From Hydnum rufescens UP504 (lineage: Eukaryota; Basidiomycota; Agaricomycetes; Cantharellales; Hydnaceae): a stretch of 64,000 nt of DNA. Made by a program: the position numbers and the translations under genes. Positions 34,010-46,770 of the stretch are shown one piece after another. The notes under the pieces were generated by a model. That model was given only the letters and a program-made list of their open reading frames with translations, did no database searches and had not been told where the DNA came from. Where the stretch lies: NCBI GenBank assembly GCA_014904985.1, contig MU128959.1, positions 71,080 to 135,079 of the forward strand, written 5' to 3'. Position 1 is the stretch's first letter; every line of letters starts with the position of its first letter.

Positions 34010-36209
34010 CCCTTCTCTCATTCGAAGCCCTGCCTGCGCTGTACACTGCTCGCTGTGAGTTGTACCAAATGATGAAACGTACAGGTCCCCGGTGACGAAT
34101 TATTTCTCCCTTTAGTCGGACGAGGGTCTGGGGTGCGGTTAACCTCCGCATATTGGTCGCAATTAGCTTTCTTTCGTATCTTTCTAGCTCATAACACGAA
34201 ATCCAATGCCAGTGCGATCCTTCCCTTTCTTGCTTGTCTTCTCATTTACTTAACGATCTTCGGGTTTTAGGTTCGCCTCTTCTGCCGTTCAATTATTCAT
34301 TTCCCAGGCCAGATAATGACCTTCTAGCCAGTCCGGCTATCTTAACATGGTGCCATCGGGATGCTATCCCCTCGTCGAGAACATCGTGTGATTAAATCAA
34401 TCGCTTAGTTCCAGAGAACTCATCACCCGACACCCATCTTTCCTCAATTTCCGTTTGGTACCATCGCTTCCTAGATGAATGTAGAGGGGGAAATCACACC
34501 TCCTTTTTGTCTGTTCATGCACGAAAAGGATTCACAGAGTGGGGGATTCTCCGCCTGCGATCGTGTATCAGCTGCTGCGCTTGCGTTTTCCTGTAGAAGA
34601 GTTTCACAGAGCCATGGGAGCACAAGCACTGCGATCTCGAACCACCCTCCGACGGTAGTTATATCGCCGGAAGTCCCGGGTATACCTACCCAGTAACATG
34701 ACACAATTATGGGACTCGCCCTGACCCCTAACCCCCGGGATCCTGGATATACCCCCCGACAACATCGAGCGATATTGCCGTTGCTGTAGACATCGTGTCG
34801 CACGCACTTCCCGATGGTATTCTTGAATACCTTAAAGATGCACTCATCCTTGTATCGTTACGCCGATTCTCTCATTGTTTTCCCAAGCCCGGCTCCCATT
34901 GCGCACTCCACACTTTGATGTTAGTCGAGCTGCAGTCTTGACAACTTCACTTGTGACTCCTATGAACCCCTCAATAAACCATCGAATTTTCTTTCTTCTC
35001 AATCCCCATCAGGACGTTTGTTGGCACGCCTACCACGTCAGCCCCCCCGACGTGTTGACATTATCCTCGGTGACCGCAGTTGGACTGTTGACATTCATGC
35101 ATGCTCGTAGCGCGTGTTAAATCAATGCGTATGCGTATGTAGGCGCTTGGGAAACGCTCCTCGTTCATACTGGCCATCCCTAAGAACGGTCTAGGAGAGA
35201 ACCTGGCCCGGAGGGATACCGCCTCGCAGCATGTGTGAGGAGTGGGCCCCACTCCAACAGCTTTAGAATGAATAGATCTCTTTTGTTAGTCGGCCTAGGC
35301 CCTACCACGTTGTGAATGTTCACGTATGAGGGCCTACGTTAGCTCTCCTGGGGGATGCGCACGATTACAGGAGAACGAATACTTTCCTATTTCGACAGTT
35401 GGGCCACGTGCAATCCCTGTGAGTCTCGCCGGGAATCTGGGTCAATTTTGGAACCCTGACGCCCCCGGGAAGTTCTTGGTATTTTGGGTCCATTTGCTCC
35501 AGGAGCGGACACCCAGATTTAGGCTTTTGCGACGCGGGCATGATTATATTTTCGGAGGTGGTGGTACACCAAGTAAATCACCGAAACAATGTAGTATAGG
35601 AGTGAGCTGTGGGGTACGTGGGCATAGTACTACATGTTGTTCAGGAGTCGATTCTTCAAGAGAAGTTCTATTAGCCCTTGTAAATCATCCCGCGCACCCA
35701 AGCAGGATTCATACATGGAGCCCGATGGGCCACAAAAAAACACCGCAAAGGTGTAAACACTCACCTCATAGGTAGAGAATTACAAGGCCAGGGTCCTTCT
35801 ATCGACTTTAAGACCATGTCTTCGGTGGCCCACAATTTGAGCCGAACTTGCAGGAAACCGGCCTAGATAGGCTTCCAATTAAATATCGCAGATATTTCCC
35901 GGCGGGTGCGTGCATGCGGTTAACCTGAGTGACGGTCATCGAAATGGAGCAATACGAAAAGCTACCAATATATCAATATAATAGCCATGCCTCAGGGTGG
36001 AGTGATACGCCCCAAGTACACTGGATGGAGGAAAGTGCCTTAGGGCACTGCTTAGATTCAAAATTTTGGAGTCAAGGCAACGTCGGCAACATCCGAAATT
36101 GAATGCGTGTCACACCCTGCAGCAGTTAAGAGTATCCAGTCCTGGTTAATACACCCAACGCCGAAAGAGATCACTATCCAAGGCTGACGACGGGAGTCGT
36201 TTTTCTCTC
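34010..36209. other. Gene-poor sequence upstream of the acetyl-CoA transporter
   Basis: About 2.2 kb. The longest frame, 35326-35775 (plus, 149 residues), is basic and Gly/Cys-containing with no recognised domain or exon partners. A 110-residue minus frame at 34471-34803 likewise shows no family motif. The last few hundred bases should hold the transporter promoter. Confidence 0.35.
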
Positions 36210-38579
36210 ATGTTGAACACCTCGAATGCATCTGGTCATCTCAGGCGGACTTCGCTTCCATTCGTGACTCGTCGTCCAGGTCACTCAAGGCACTCTACAC
36301 AATTCTCAATCGCGTCGAATCCCGAAGAGATGAGCGGGTTTTCTGTCGCATTTTTAGAACATACACCTGTTAAGAAATCGGCCTCGCCGCTCTCTATACG
36401 GGACAGAAATGCCATTGCCCTTCTTATCGTTCTTTGTCCGTTATTCCTCGGTTATCATCCGTGAATGTCAGCATCAGTTGAAACAGTGGTACTTAGATTT
36501 TATCCAGGGAATCCCCATCGGCTTAGCATTCGGTTCGATACCGTTCCTGCTCAAGTCCCGAATGTCCTATGCTCATGTTGGAGTCTTCTCCCTGAGGCAA
36601 GTGGTGTTTTTGCTATGCCACATCAAGCTACGGCCAACAGGATCTATTTGCAGCACATATCCTTATTCTCTGAAATTGTTCTGGAGTCCAATTGTCGACT
36701 CCGTGTACGATACTCGAATAGGTCGCGGAAATCCTGGATCGTTCCCATGCAAGCCATCATAGGGGTCCTAATGATTTGGATCGGCAGCAATGCTGAAACA
36801 CTGTTACGGAACGCTGAACACGACATTGGCCACTCTCACCTTCGTTTTCACATTTCTTGTTGTCTTCGCAGCCACTCAAGGTAATATTGTCTGCTCTCGT
36901 TCAGCAATTTACGCTTACCAGACTTTTATGCCCCATAGATATTGCCGTCGATGGTTTGTCAAAAGGAAATACAATAATAGCCGTGACTGAATTGCGTTCT
37001 GATACAAGGCTGGGCCCTGACGCTACTCTCCGAGGAGAACCTCTCATACGCTTCTACTGCCCAAACGATCGGGCTAACCTCTGGAGGTTTCCTTTCATTC
37101 ACCGTTTTCCTCGCGTTTAATAGTCACGAGTTTGCGTGAGTCCAAACCAGTGCCTCTGATTGTATTGGATGATGTTTTCAAGCATTTCCTCACAGCAACA
37201 AATATTTCCGTACTATTCCGTCAAATGAACCCCTTGTTCATCTAGGAGGATATATGAAATTCTGGGGCTTCTTCTGCTTTCTTGTCACAATCTGGCTATA
37301 CTTCTTCTGGACAGAGGTGCTTGTGGCAGCTTGTTCGGTCCTGGGAAATATTCTCAAGTGAACCGGGGGTGCGTTTCTGTTCAGGATCCGGTCAAGCCAG
37401 AGGAAGAGGATATGTCGATATCCCGAGTGTATGAAATTATTTGGAAGATCTGCAAGTTGAAACGTATGTTATACCACATTCCTCTAGCTGCACGCACCTA
37501 ATTCGACTTTGGGCATCGTCTTTCCATCAGACATCCAAACGCTATGTCTGGTCCACATGATCGCAAAGATAGGATTTCAGGCCAATGATGCTGTAACCGA
37601 CCTCAAGCTTGTCGAGAAAGGACTAAGTAGAGAGGATCTTGCTCTCGTGGTCCTAATCGATTTCCCTTTCCAGATCATCGGCGGTTACTTTGCGGCCAAA
37701 TTTTCCACTGGAGAATACAAACTTCGTCCGTGGCTGCACGGGTATTGGGTGAGACTGTTGTTTGCGGTGTTCAGCATGGGGTTGGTGCATTGGTTCCCCA
37801 CCACTCGCCCCGTGCCTTTTGGATATCTGGCTATCGTTATTCTGGTGAAGGTCTTGACATCGTTTGCATCGTACGGATCTGTTCTTAATTATACGTTCCG
37901 TCGGTGGTCACCAACTCAAAACGGGTTTCTTTAGGACATTCCAGTTCGTAGGCGTTTCGGCATTCCATACCCAAATTTCTGATCCCGTCATCGGTGGAAC
38001 GTACATGACTGTGAGCATCGTATTAACGTGTCACTTTCCATGGGTCATTTATCGGAGCCTTGCAGCTCCTAAACACCGTCTCAAACTTGGGCGGGACATG
38101 GCCGCGTTTCTTTGTCCTTGCAGGCAAGATACTTATGTTCAGAATCCCAAATTAGAGCGGGTGCTGAATAATTCAACACCTGGATGGCCAGGCGTGGACT
38201 TTTTCAGCGTCGCGAAGTGCCGTGTTCAAGAAGCAAATGGTATCATGCAAGGTTGGATTAACCTCGTCTGTTACTCGACTTCGTTCTGAATTTTCCGTCG
38301 TCCGTACCGGTAGTGCAAGAGTGCGTATCGGAACCGGGTAAAGAGCGGTGCGCCTCCTTAGGTGGTGACTGCTTGATGGAGGTGGATGGGTACTACGCTG
38401 TGTCCGGTATTTGCATCGCCATCGGTGCTGTCCTTCTTGTTACCTATATATGGCCCGCCGCCAAGAGACTACAAGGTGCGCTTCACCCTTCCACATCAGG
38501 ACTAGAGGGGTTATTGATGGTGTTCATCTCTCTGGTAGCGGTCCCGCTTTCGAGATGGAGGGTGCATCTGGATAGATGA
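36210..38579 (+). CDS. Acetyl-CoA transporter (AT-1/SLC33A1 family)
   Basis: Polytopic membrane transporter, major-facilitator-like, expected in the ER/Golgi membrane to bring acetyl-CoA into the lumen. The N-terminus is cytosolic and Ser-rich from the ATG at 36210; membrane segments begin at NAIALLIVL. Family stretches follow in order: LIQGIPIGLAFGSIPFLLKS, YPYSLKLFWSPIVDSVY, KSWIVPMQAIIGVLMIWIGS, LTFVFTFLVVFAATQDIAVD (after splicing near 36880-36938), NKYFRTIP, GYMKFWGFFCFLVTIWLYFF, MIAKIGFQANDAVTDLKLVE and GGTYMTLLNTVSNLGGTWP. A luminal Cys-rich loop (CVSEPGKERC, GGDC) precedes the last helix, SGICIAIGAVLLVTYIWPA. The final intron (about 38477-38544) leads to VPLSRWRVHLDR and the stop. Around ten short introns are needed. 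It looks intact. Confidence 0.9.
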
Positions 38580-39072
38580 TAGACCATTTGCTCTCGTAAA
38601 ATATATCTAGAGGTAATGTGTCGGAGGACACTGAGAGCTTCATCATTTCAGTTATGTAGTCACATCATAAACATGGTATGAACAGTGATAATAAACCCCA
38701 TCTTGGCAATGACAATGAGGACATATAGGCTTGCGTTCTAACCACGATCCCCGACTTTCTGGAGTACGCGCGGAAAATGCAAGTACGTGCCATACTAGGC
38801 TGGAAGGTCCACCAGCAAGAGCGAAGGGGAGCTGTGAGGCGTGGCGTCTTCGGTGGGGTCTTCCAGCATTCAAATCACACGAACAGAGGGCAGAGGATAG
38901 AGAAAGGAGACATAAATTATATCGAATGCAAGCGCTCTAGCCCCATGCGGCGTTTGTACTATAAAGAATATGACCTCGCACGACTCCAAAGCAACACATG
39001 ACTGAGAAGAAGAACGCTACCTGTAGTTTACTATTAGATGGCCATCGGTCGCGAAGCACTACGGGTGATAGC
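38580..39072. other. Intergenic region, nothing recognised
   Basis: About 490 bp after the transporter. Short frames on both strands show no family resemblance. Confidence 0.35.
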
Positions 39073-39450
39073 TCAGTGATCAGTTCGCTGGGCGGATGAG
39101 GGACATACCTTGAACAAATTGTTGACAGTATCGTCTGGTGCAGGTGAGAATGTCATATTTATGTACGTGAACTGAAAGTAGCAAAAATAACCACGAGGCT
39201 CAGCCTGGGACGAATGCTCATTTATACGAGGTGACAACTGACAAGTGGATCCGTTGGTTTCCATCCAAGTTCCTTGCGCAAGAATTGAATAACAGTTTGG
39301 AAGGGATTTGACGCCGTGATCTTGTAGTAATTCTGCTTCATGATAGGTGCATTGCCCACTGCTCTGAAGCGCACAATCACTGTCAGAGAATGGTTGTGAA
39401 TTTTGTGTTTTGCGCGCAGCAAGCAGAAGACCCGCCTTTAGAGCCATCAC
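39073..39450 (-). CDS. Small unknown frame with several cysteines
   Basis: A 125-residue frame with Cys in DCALQSSGQCTYHE, LPNCYS, STCQLS, YFCYF and KVCPSS. It has no clear signal peptide at this Met, though an upstream exon could supply one. Cys spacing does not match a family I know. It may be an exon of a small secreted protein or a chance frame. Confidence 0.25.
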   Translation of the reverse strand: MMALKAGLLLAARKTQNSQPFSDSDCALQSSGQCTYHEAELLQDHGVKSLPNCYSILAQGTWMETNGSTCQLSPRINEHSSQAEPRGYFCYFQFTYINMTFSPAPDDTVNNLFKVCPSSAQRTDH

Positions 39451-39614
39451 GCCGCTTGTACGCCGCCAGGGCCTCCAGTGCTGGTTCAGCCGGTAAGGAG
39501 GAGTGTGGCCGCGCAGGCGATACAGGAAAGTCCGACATCGGTCAGTTGAGCGCTCGGTAGTTTCCGAGAGTCATAATTGCTAAAGTTTGGCAATCATTTG
39601 GGCCTCAAAAGTCG

Positions 39615-41423
39615 ATGTACAGCTCTAGGGTGCTCTCTCGAATCGCTGGCGCGCCTTTCGCGAGGGGTTCTCCAGGTATGGCCTTTTCTGTGCCAAAGAG
39701 AAGCCACGCCAGGCTCCTAGCCACCAAGACCGAGTCTCCCAAGGTACCTCGGAGGATGTCGGTTGTTTCATCTCCCTGATGCCCCGATTAACAGCTCATG
39801 AGGACCGGATTGTATGATTTTCATCTTGAGATTAAGGCGCAGATGGTTCCATTTGCCGGGTTTTCTATGCCACTTTTATATGGACAAACTGGGCAAGGTC
39901 AGATCACTTTTCATTTCTCACCGAATAACTAGTGAATCCCATCTGATTCGCTGCATCAGTGGCGAGCCATAAATATGTTAGGGATCATGTTGGTCTTTTC
40001 GACGTGGGCCACATGGTGCAGAGTTTGTTAGGCCTTAACCCATTATCATATTATTATGGTACTGGCTTATCCCAATTTTTTATGTACCAGCATCACCGGC
40101 CCCTCTGCGGAACGATTTTTGGAATGGCTCACGCCATCTTCCCTCTCTTCTCTCGTGCCATTTAGCTCCACCCTCTCGGTCTTCCTCAACGAACAAGGGG
40201 GCATTATAGACGATACTATAATATGCAAGCACTCAGAGGAGAAGTTTTACGTCGTGACGAACGCTTCTCGACGGGATCGAGACATAGAGTGGATTCGTTC
40301 GAAGATCGGCGAATGGAATGAGAATCACCGAAATAGCGGGGGCATCGTGCGCTTGGAAGTCCTTGATAATTGGGGTCTGGTTGCGGTTCAAGGTGAATCT
40401 CTTCTTGTTCTGTTTCCTTTTCCATGTTGCATGAAATGTTGATTTGTGTGGTTTTTTACCGACAACCTTGGATAGGTCCTGAAGCCGCTTCCTACCTTCA
40501 GACATTAACATCTTATGACCTTCCACAATTGACATTCGGAAAGTCAGCGTACATGGATATTGGTGATGTGCAATGCCATGTCGCTCGTGGAGGGTACACA
40601 GGCGAGGACGGATTCGAAGTGAGAATTAAGTCGTTTTCCTCAACCGCACGGTTTACCCTTACTCCATCTAGATCAGCATCCCACCCGAACACACTGTCGC
40701 CACCACCAGGCTGCTGTCAAAAGATCCCGTCCAGCTGATCGGTCTCGCGGCCCGGGATAGTCTCCGTCTGGAGGCTGGAATGTGTCTTTACGGACATGAT
40801 TTAGATGAGTCGACCTCTCCCGTGGAAGCGGGCCTCAATTGGGTCATCGGTACGTCTACGGGATGCGTCTGATGTCGTGTCTCCACCCCATCCCTGAAGT
40901 AAATTCCCGAATCGAATTGGGCAGGGAAGGACCGTCGACAAGATAATAGTGGTTTCATTGGGGCAGAAACCGTACTGGGACAGTTGAAGAATGGCGTCAC
41001 GAGGAAGCGAGTGGGTCTTGTTGTGGAGGACGTGCCGGCAAGAGGTTCGCTTCGTTTTGCTCACTCGCCTCCGCTGTCGCGCGTTCGTGACAGTTTCTTA
41101 CTGCCGATACAGAGGGTGCCAAGATCCTGCATCCAGAAACGCTGGAGGATATTGGTGCGTTTCGTCACCCGGCTGCCGTCTCAGTTCTTCATGATAGAAT
41201 CTCCTTTGATCTGGGCCGTTTTTTTTTCATAGGCGTCGTAACTTCTGGTATCCCTTCCCCTTCCCTCTCAAAGAATATTGCCATGGGGTACGTCCAAACA
41301 GTGGATGGCTTCAACCGGAAAGGCAAGGAAGTCAAAGTCCAAGTGCGAGGGAAGCCGCGCAATGCTGTCATCCAACCTCTGCCGTTCGTTCCGAGTCGGT
41401 ATTGGAGGGGTGTTTCTCCCTAG
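39615..41423 (+). CDS. GCV1: Aminomethyltransferase, glycine cleavage T protein
   Basis: Mitochondrial T protein that transfers the aminomethyl carbon from H protein to tetrahydrofolate. The N-terminus [20 protein letters not shown] is basic and amphipathic, as for a matrix presequence. Then come [65 protein letters not shown], and [16 protein letters not shown]. The folate-binding region has [36 protein letters not shown] and VEAGLNWVI, and the C-terminal barrel [20 protein letters not shown] and [13 protein letters not shown], ending at 41421-41423. Exons are interrupted by 50-70 nt introns; splices near 39750, 39899, 40030, 40395, 40620, 40850 and 41150 are inferred. It appears complete and is convergent with the first DUF3445 gene. 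Confidence 0.92.
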
Positions 41424-41577
41424 CCCGGTGGCCTCCGCGTGGAATCCCATTGAACTTACGGTTTGCGTTGTACCATCTTTCCCTTGGGGGCATGTGTTGC
41501 ATGTGCTAAGGGGACTCACGGATGAACAATGAAGTACGTAAGCCCAATGTACTTAATTTAACCCGCAGGTAAACACT

Positions 41578-43472
41578 CTAGAATGGATAGTTCATTTGGC
41601 TCTGGCCATCGACGCATATCCCTTCTGCCACTTGTCTTGCGTGACATTCATCCAGGTAAGGGAGCGCGACATCACGGTAGAGTGTGAGACCCTTGTAACT
41701 GCCACCGCCGACGAGCAGAAGGAAACATCAGTTACCCATTCCTAATGCTCACCTGTCCCAGAGGAAACAGCTGATGAAGCAAAAGACAACGACTCACGAA
41801 GCAACATCCTCAGGCCAACTCCTTATCCCGCTTGCCAAGCGACCTGGGACCCCAGGCTCTTTAGCCAGCTCCACAATTGGATCGATATATGTGCGGACAG
41901 TGAACACGATCGCCCCGCTCCTGGGCAATCTCCTCAAACTCTGCCTCTCCGTCCTAAACCTCACATCGCGTACGTCGTGCGACGGCTGCGGGGGTTGGAA
42001 GTTGATCTGTCCAGACGCCTGTGCGGCGAGCGTGGGCTGTTTCGTCGCCTGGTCGAACGCGTCTTCAGGTCCATTGGTCGTGTCGGACCAGCCTAGCTCG
42101 TCCGGGTCGATAGAATCAGCCCGTGCGGGGTTCACGACCTGGATAAAGTAGTTGTTTCGCGTGACGGGCTTGGAAACGCGGATCTTCGTGAAGAAGCGGG
42201 CGATGCTGTGCATCAGCTTTTGCTCGTCTGGTAAAAGCGATGAGATTGTGTGCAAATTGGTTCGAGTGGGGGGCGGATACTCCGGTAAGGAGAACGTACA
42301 TTGGGGCACTTTGCCTCGGATGTGAATTTCTTCGAGAGGGAGACCAATCTTATCCGCTAATTTCCAGAACCCTTTGAACGTAATAGGCGATGATGAGTGG
42401 CCTGATACACAAAGTTGCCCCGACTTTACCTGGGAGACAGATGGATCCAGCTTGGAAATAATATCGACCATCACTGCCTTCCAACATCAAGGCCAGATCG
42501 TCCTGGACGCTATCCACCCCCACGAAGACAAAGAAAACGGGATCAAGAAGAGTGAGGAGACCTAAAAGAATCACGGCTTACAGGAGGCCTGCGACAGACA
42601 TGGGATCTTCTACCGACAAGTCATAGGTGACGCCCAGCGGGGTGATTGTAATCGTGTGGATCTCGCCCTCGCCGTACCATCCAAAATCGTCCGAGACGTG
42701 CGGCTTGCGCACAACGCTATACACCTGTGGAAACCTCCGGGACAAGTATTCTGCCATTTCATGCACGAGTTCTTTTGCTATGTACAGGAACGAGTAAGGA
42801 ATTGAGGCTTTAGGGTATATGGATGTGATGAACAGTATACGAGGGAATTGTGCTCTGACCTGCTAAAGTTCCAGAGGGAATGCCTATGCTTGTAGGAAGC
42901 GTGCGTACCATCTTGTCACCTTGTGTGGCCATTCGATGTACCTTTATGGCGTGGTACGCAGGGAAACGATTGTCGAGCTGTCGCAGTTTGGGAGTAAGGG
43001 TGCATTCGGCAATATCAGACGAGAAGTTATGATACACCTGAAGCCATTCGTCCCATTCCATGTTACGAATGCCCATGGTGATACTAGAAGGGAAGCACGA
43101 TTAGGAAACTAAATAAATCTAGACATGTAGATGTAGAGCGCACAAATAATTTGGACCCCATCGGAAAGGGCGATAGGCAGGAGCCTTGGTGGTTAGAATA
43201 TCAAACTCGGTATCGGGATTGAAGGCAGGGTAAGTAAAGGACACTGGCTTCCAATCTACGTTTTTCGCAAAGAATCAAAGAGGGGGCTGATCGGGGTTAT
43301 ATCAGAGATGCGCACCACCGGGCACACGTTCCTCCTCGTCGGGTGTGTGCGAACCCTTCTCAGTCGACGAGGTGTTTAGTGGCTCTGTGTCGTGAGTTCG
43401 AGGGTGATAATGCCCTCGATATAATTTGATCGCAAGGAGAGCGACACCCAAGACAAGAGCGAGGACAAGCAT
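41578..43472 (-). CDS. DUF3445 protein A (haem-dependent oxidative N-demethylase family)
   Basis: Member of the DUF3445 family; its characterised bacterial member is the alpha subunit of a haem-dependent enzyme that oxidatively demethylates dimethylamine. The start MLVLALVLGVALLAIKLY is a single membrane anchor, followed by a charged linker. Spliced exons give PVSFTYPAFNPDTEFDILTT, FRWGPNY, MGIRNMEWDEWLQVYHNF, EMAEYLSRRFPQVYSVVRK, DLALMLEGSDGRYYFQAGSI and GLPLEEIHIRGKVPQ. Later comes FFTKIRVSKPVTRNNYFIQV, which ends the haem domain, then an Asp/Pro-rich part and GLTLYRDVALPYLDECHARQ; the stop is at 41578. The domain order matches the divergent neighbour. The fungal substrate is not known and the haem ligand was not assigned. 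At least seven short introns are needed. Confidence 0.8.
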
Positions 43473-43840
43473 CGAATCAAGGTGAGTATACCCATTCTCC
43501 GGTGGAGGGTGACCACGTGACTTCGGCACACATTCAAAACGATAAGGAACGATTATTAGCAAACAAGCCTCAACCGGGCTACGAAGGTCGCAAAGTCCAA
43601 TGGTATCACTTTCGGGCATCATCGTCGATGCAAGCAGGCTTTCTTTGTCGTGGGTCCCGCAGTCCTCGTTGTGAGGTGCCGGATTTAAGGAACCCTAGAC
43701 TACCACCCTAAGTCTGTTATGGGATCGTTATCTCCTGTTATTGGTACTCTTGGGAAATCCATATCGCCTCCACTCAGAAGTCTCCCACCCATATTATGCA
43801 TTTGGCCATTCCACTTCTTTACCCGATGCACTAACAAGCC
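43473..43840. promoter_or_regulatory. Shared divergent promoter of the two DUF3445 genes
   Basis: 368 bp between two divergent start codons, which allows co-regulation. No operator was recognised. Confidence 0.5.
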
Positions 43841-45792
43841 ATGGGCTCTCCTCTGCATTTTATCCCACCTATACTCGCTCTATCCATCCTGGGCTTCGTG
43901 TATTATTCTCGTCGTCGTTCCAACGAGCGCCGTGGCCTAAATGTTCCTAAATTGGAAATCATCACCAAGAGTATATACCACAGCAATGTAGAGAAAGGTA
44001 CTCCACCTGCGTGCTTGAATGTCTCTCTTCGTTCTTGAAATATTTGCCATTGTATTACTTCCCCCAATTATGCAGGGATAGAGGATCCCAATTTCATCCC
44101 AGATCCAAAACCAATCCTGGATTTTGACCTCAAGACAGCACGGACGCGGGATTATGTCCATGTTAACAAGACACTGCGGTTTGTGGGCTGTCAATAATCA
44201 AGTGTGGCCATCAGGACATGCTGACCGTACAGCCTAGATATCCATATTACCAGACTATGGGTGAGTATTGTCCGATGAGGAGCAGGCCCGAAATGCTCAT
44301 ATACATCCATCTCCCTTAGCGCATCAACCCCTCGAGATCGAGAATTGGATTGAAATCAGGTACAAGCCATATCAATAGTGACAAGTTGAACTTGCGAAAA
44401 CTAATTCGGAGATCATTCAGTTCTGACTATGAATGGTATCTCTCCGAGAAGAAGCGTGTCATCCAAGAACAGGTACTTTTCTTTGTGGCGTGCCTAACTA
44501 CCGGTCTGCATGGACCAGTCTCGCGCTTGTTCTAATCCAAAATTCCCTGGTGCTTTCTGTTTTCTCTTGGGCAGGGCACAGTCGTCCTCGATTCGCTCCC
44601 GGAGAACGACTTTGCGTGCCAGGAGCTACTCGAGACCGTCGTGGATTGGCTCCCGAAGCGATACCCCTCGCTCTTTAATCGACTGTTGCGCAATGACACA
44701 TCAGGCAATCCTCTCTCCGACGGGATATTTAGCAAGACGACCGGGGAAACATACGTATGGGACATCGGGGCAGCGCCCGAAGGAAAGGTGGCATTGCAGA
44801 TTCTCAGCAGGTGAGTGGTGCCACATGCGTTGGATGGATGGTGGTTATTGTTATGGATGTAATGATAGATTGACCTTGGAACTTGGAACACTCTCAGATT
44901 GACAGAATGCGACTTCTTGATGGCACGCGAACGCGAGGACGGACATGTGTATTTTGTCGGTGGGCTGGTCGCTTTCCCAGGTATGCCCCCTTCCTCTCCG
45001 TCTCGTCTCCTTATTGCTCCATTAGCCCCTGTCCACTAATAATGACATTGCATGGGCAGGGTTCTATCTCTTGTCGGAAAAGATCGGCAAACCCATGCAA
45101 GAGGTGCATGCGCCCGTCCCTCAATTTAACCAGAAACTGCTTATTTCAGTGGAGCGGACGTTGAAGCGCATGCACCCTTCGGCACCCTTCGAGCGCTCCT
45201 CATGGGAACTCGTAGATGACTACGAACTCTTCCAACACAACATCTCGAAGCTTCCCGAGGGCGGGAAAGTTGATGTGAAACCAGAAGACTTGCTCTTAAG
45301 GATCGATAGACGTGCGTTCCCTCTCTTTTTGCATGTCGTACCACTCTCCATAGTGTTGACCTGACGAACTGGTCGACTTCTTATTTCATGTACATGTAGA
45401 GACCTTCCGAAAACTTCCAAAATCGCGCGGGATCATCTTTGGTGTACACCCACTGCTGTGCACGCTCGGCTCGCTCACGAAGTCGCCCTCATCCCTGCAC
45501 TCCTGCACAAGATTCATACCGATAGTGCGCCGGACTTGATCACTTATAAGGTACGCACTGTTATTATCACTTCATATATTGTCATCTGTCAATTGCATTA
45601 CTGATGTTGTCCTGTTGTCGTGAAAATCCCTCGGAATTTGGGACGATATAGGTGGCCCCGGCATATTGGGACGCGCTTGGACCGTGGTTGGAAGAAAAGA
45701 CACACGAACAAATCCGGAGCGGGCTAATTGGTGACGGAGATCTCGAACGAGTTCAAGATTTTAGAAAATTTGAGTCGGATGACAGTCGCTGA
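43841..45792 (+). CDS. DUF3445 protein B (haem-dependent oxidative N-demethylase family)
   Basis: Second DUF3445 gene, divergent from A. It begins MGSPLHFIPPILALSILGFV, a membrane anchor, then a basic segment. Domain stretches: DPNFIPDPKPILDFDLKTAR, NWIEI, DYEWYLSEKKRVIQEQ, DWLPKRYPSLFNRLL, TECDFLMAREREDGHVYFVG, GLVAFPGFYLLSEKIGKPMQ, EVHAPVPQFNQKLLISVERT, and SSWELVDDYELFQHNISKLP, then LLLRIDRQTFRKLPKSRGII and a C-terminal VALIPALLHKIHTDS. The DFxLM...GxVxFP...HxPVP pattern is that of the family. The stop is at 45790-45792. Compared with A it keeps the fuller consensus (FPG, IHxPVP-like), so A is the more diverged copy. Introns are 45-65 nt. It appears intact. Confidence 0.85.
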
Positions 45793-46770
45793 TTGAGTGG
45801 CCCCCGAATTTGGGGTGGTTGGTTCTTGTCATTGTCGCAGGCTAGATAGGGCATAGGGACCGTCGTCAATTTCGTTTGGACGTTTTGCTTTTTCTGGCCA
45901 TCAATACTTGAGAAACCAACACAACAGGGATCTTTTATTTGCAAATGCGACGATTTCATCTTCAATTTAGGCCTTGTCAACAGGATCTACGGAATTTCAA
46001 GAAATTGCGGACGCTCAATTTGGTATATCTTGTGAGCGCCGTCACCGAGGGGAAACTGCCTGTCGATATGAGTACTGTGGCATTGTGGCTCACGAACATC
46101 TCCGATGCGTCCCGAGATGGTCCAGTCGAAGAGAGGCCGGTTCCCAACTCTCAAATAATATTGGAACCAAGCCGTCCGGGCAGGGATGGCATATCTGACA
46201 ATAGATCCCCTCCCCCGCTGACAGTGGGAGCGGGTACCCACACGGTGCCACATACGGACAACTGTCCTTCTTCGATTCCTGGTCATCTGCTCTGCTGCGT
46301 GCAAATTCGCTCTACATGGAGTAATACTGATAGGGATGCATTCCTGAGAGTTTGGGCTGCTGACAGCCAAGCAAAATCCGATTAGGGATCGGAATGGTCA
46401 ACTCGGTCAGGAGGATTCATTCATTTCACTGCGTTCCCCCAATCTTCTCTATTTGGGAAGAGTGATAAGGACATCCCCTGCTATCTATCGCCAAGTCACA
46501 AGACCGAAGCCAGCTCTAGGTCACCAGGCGAGACCATGAATCAGGGTCGCTGTCCAGGGATTGGTGCCTTTCCCCAGGTAGCATAGAATTCACAGGTGGG
46601 AAGAACGTATGTATTAGAGCATTTCGAGGTCGGTAGCCACATTCGATTTGCATTCGATAGTGTGCCAATCACGAATTGGGTGTGGTGCATAGCCCACATA
46701 GTCCAAGAGAGCCAAGAGATAACGTGAGATTACTACCACTGTTGGTAGTCTCGTTGACCGACGTAGAAAG
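45793..46770. other. Intergenic region with unassigned frames
   Basis: About 1 kb between the convergent DUF3445-B and cupin genes. Overlapping open frames of 127-148 residues occur on both strands at 45939-46385; neither shows a known motif, and their mutual overlap suggests base composition rather than a gene. Confidence 0.35.

Noticed and set aside
36210..38579. Acetyl-CoA transporter as a pseudogene because many frames are short
   Set aside because: GT-AG introns of normal size join the conserved segments in order to a proper stop.
39060..39100. ATAGCTCAGTGATCAG, resembling a tRNA A box
   Set aside because: No B box (GGTTCGANNCC) or acceptor/anticodon stem could be folded at the right distance.
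45939..46385. Opposed 148- and 127-residue frames as a gene
   Set aside because: Neither has a motif, and mutual overlap without stops is explained by composition.
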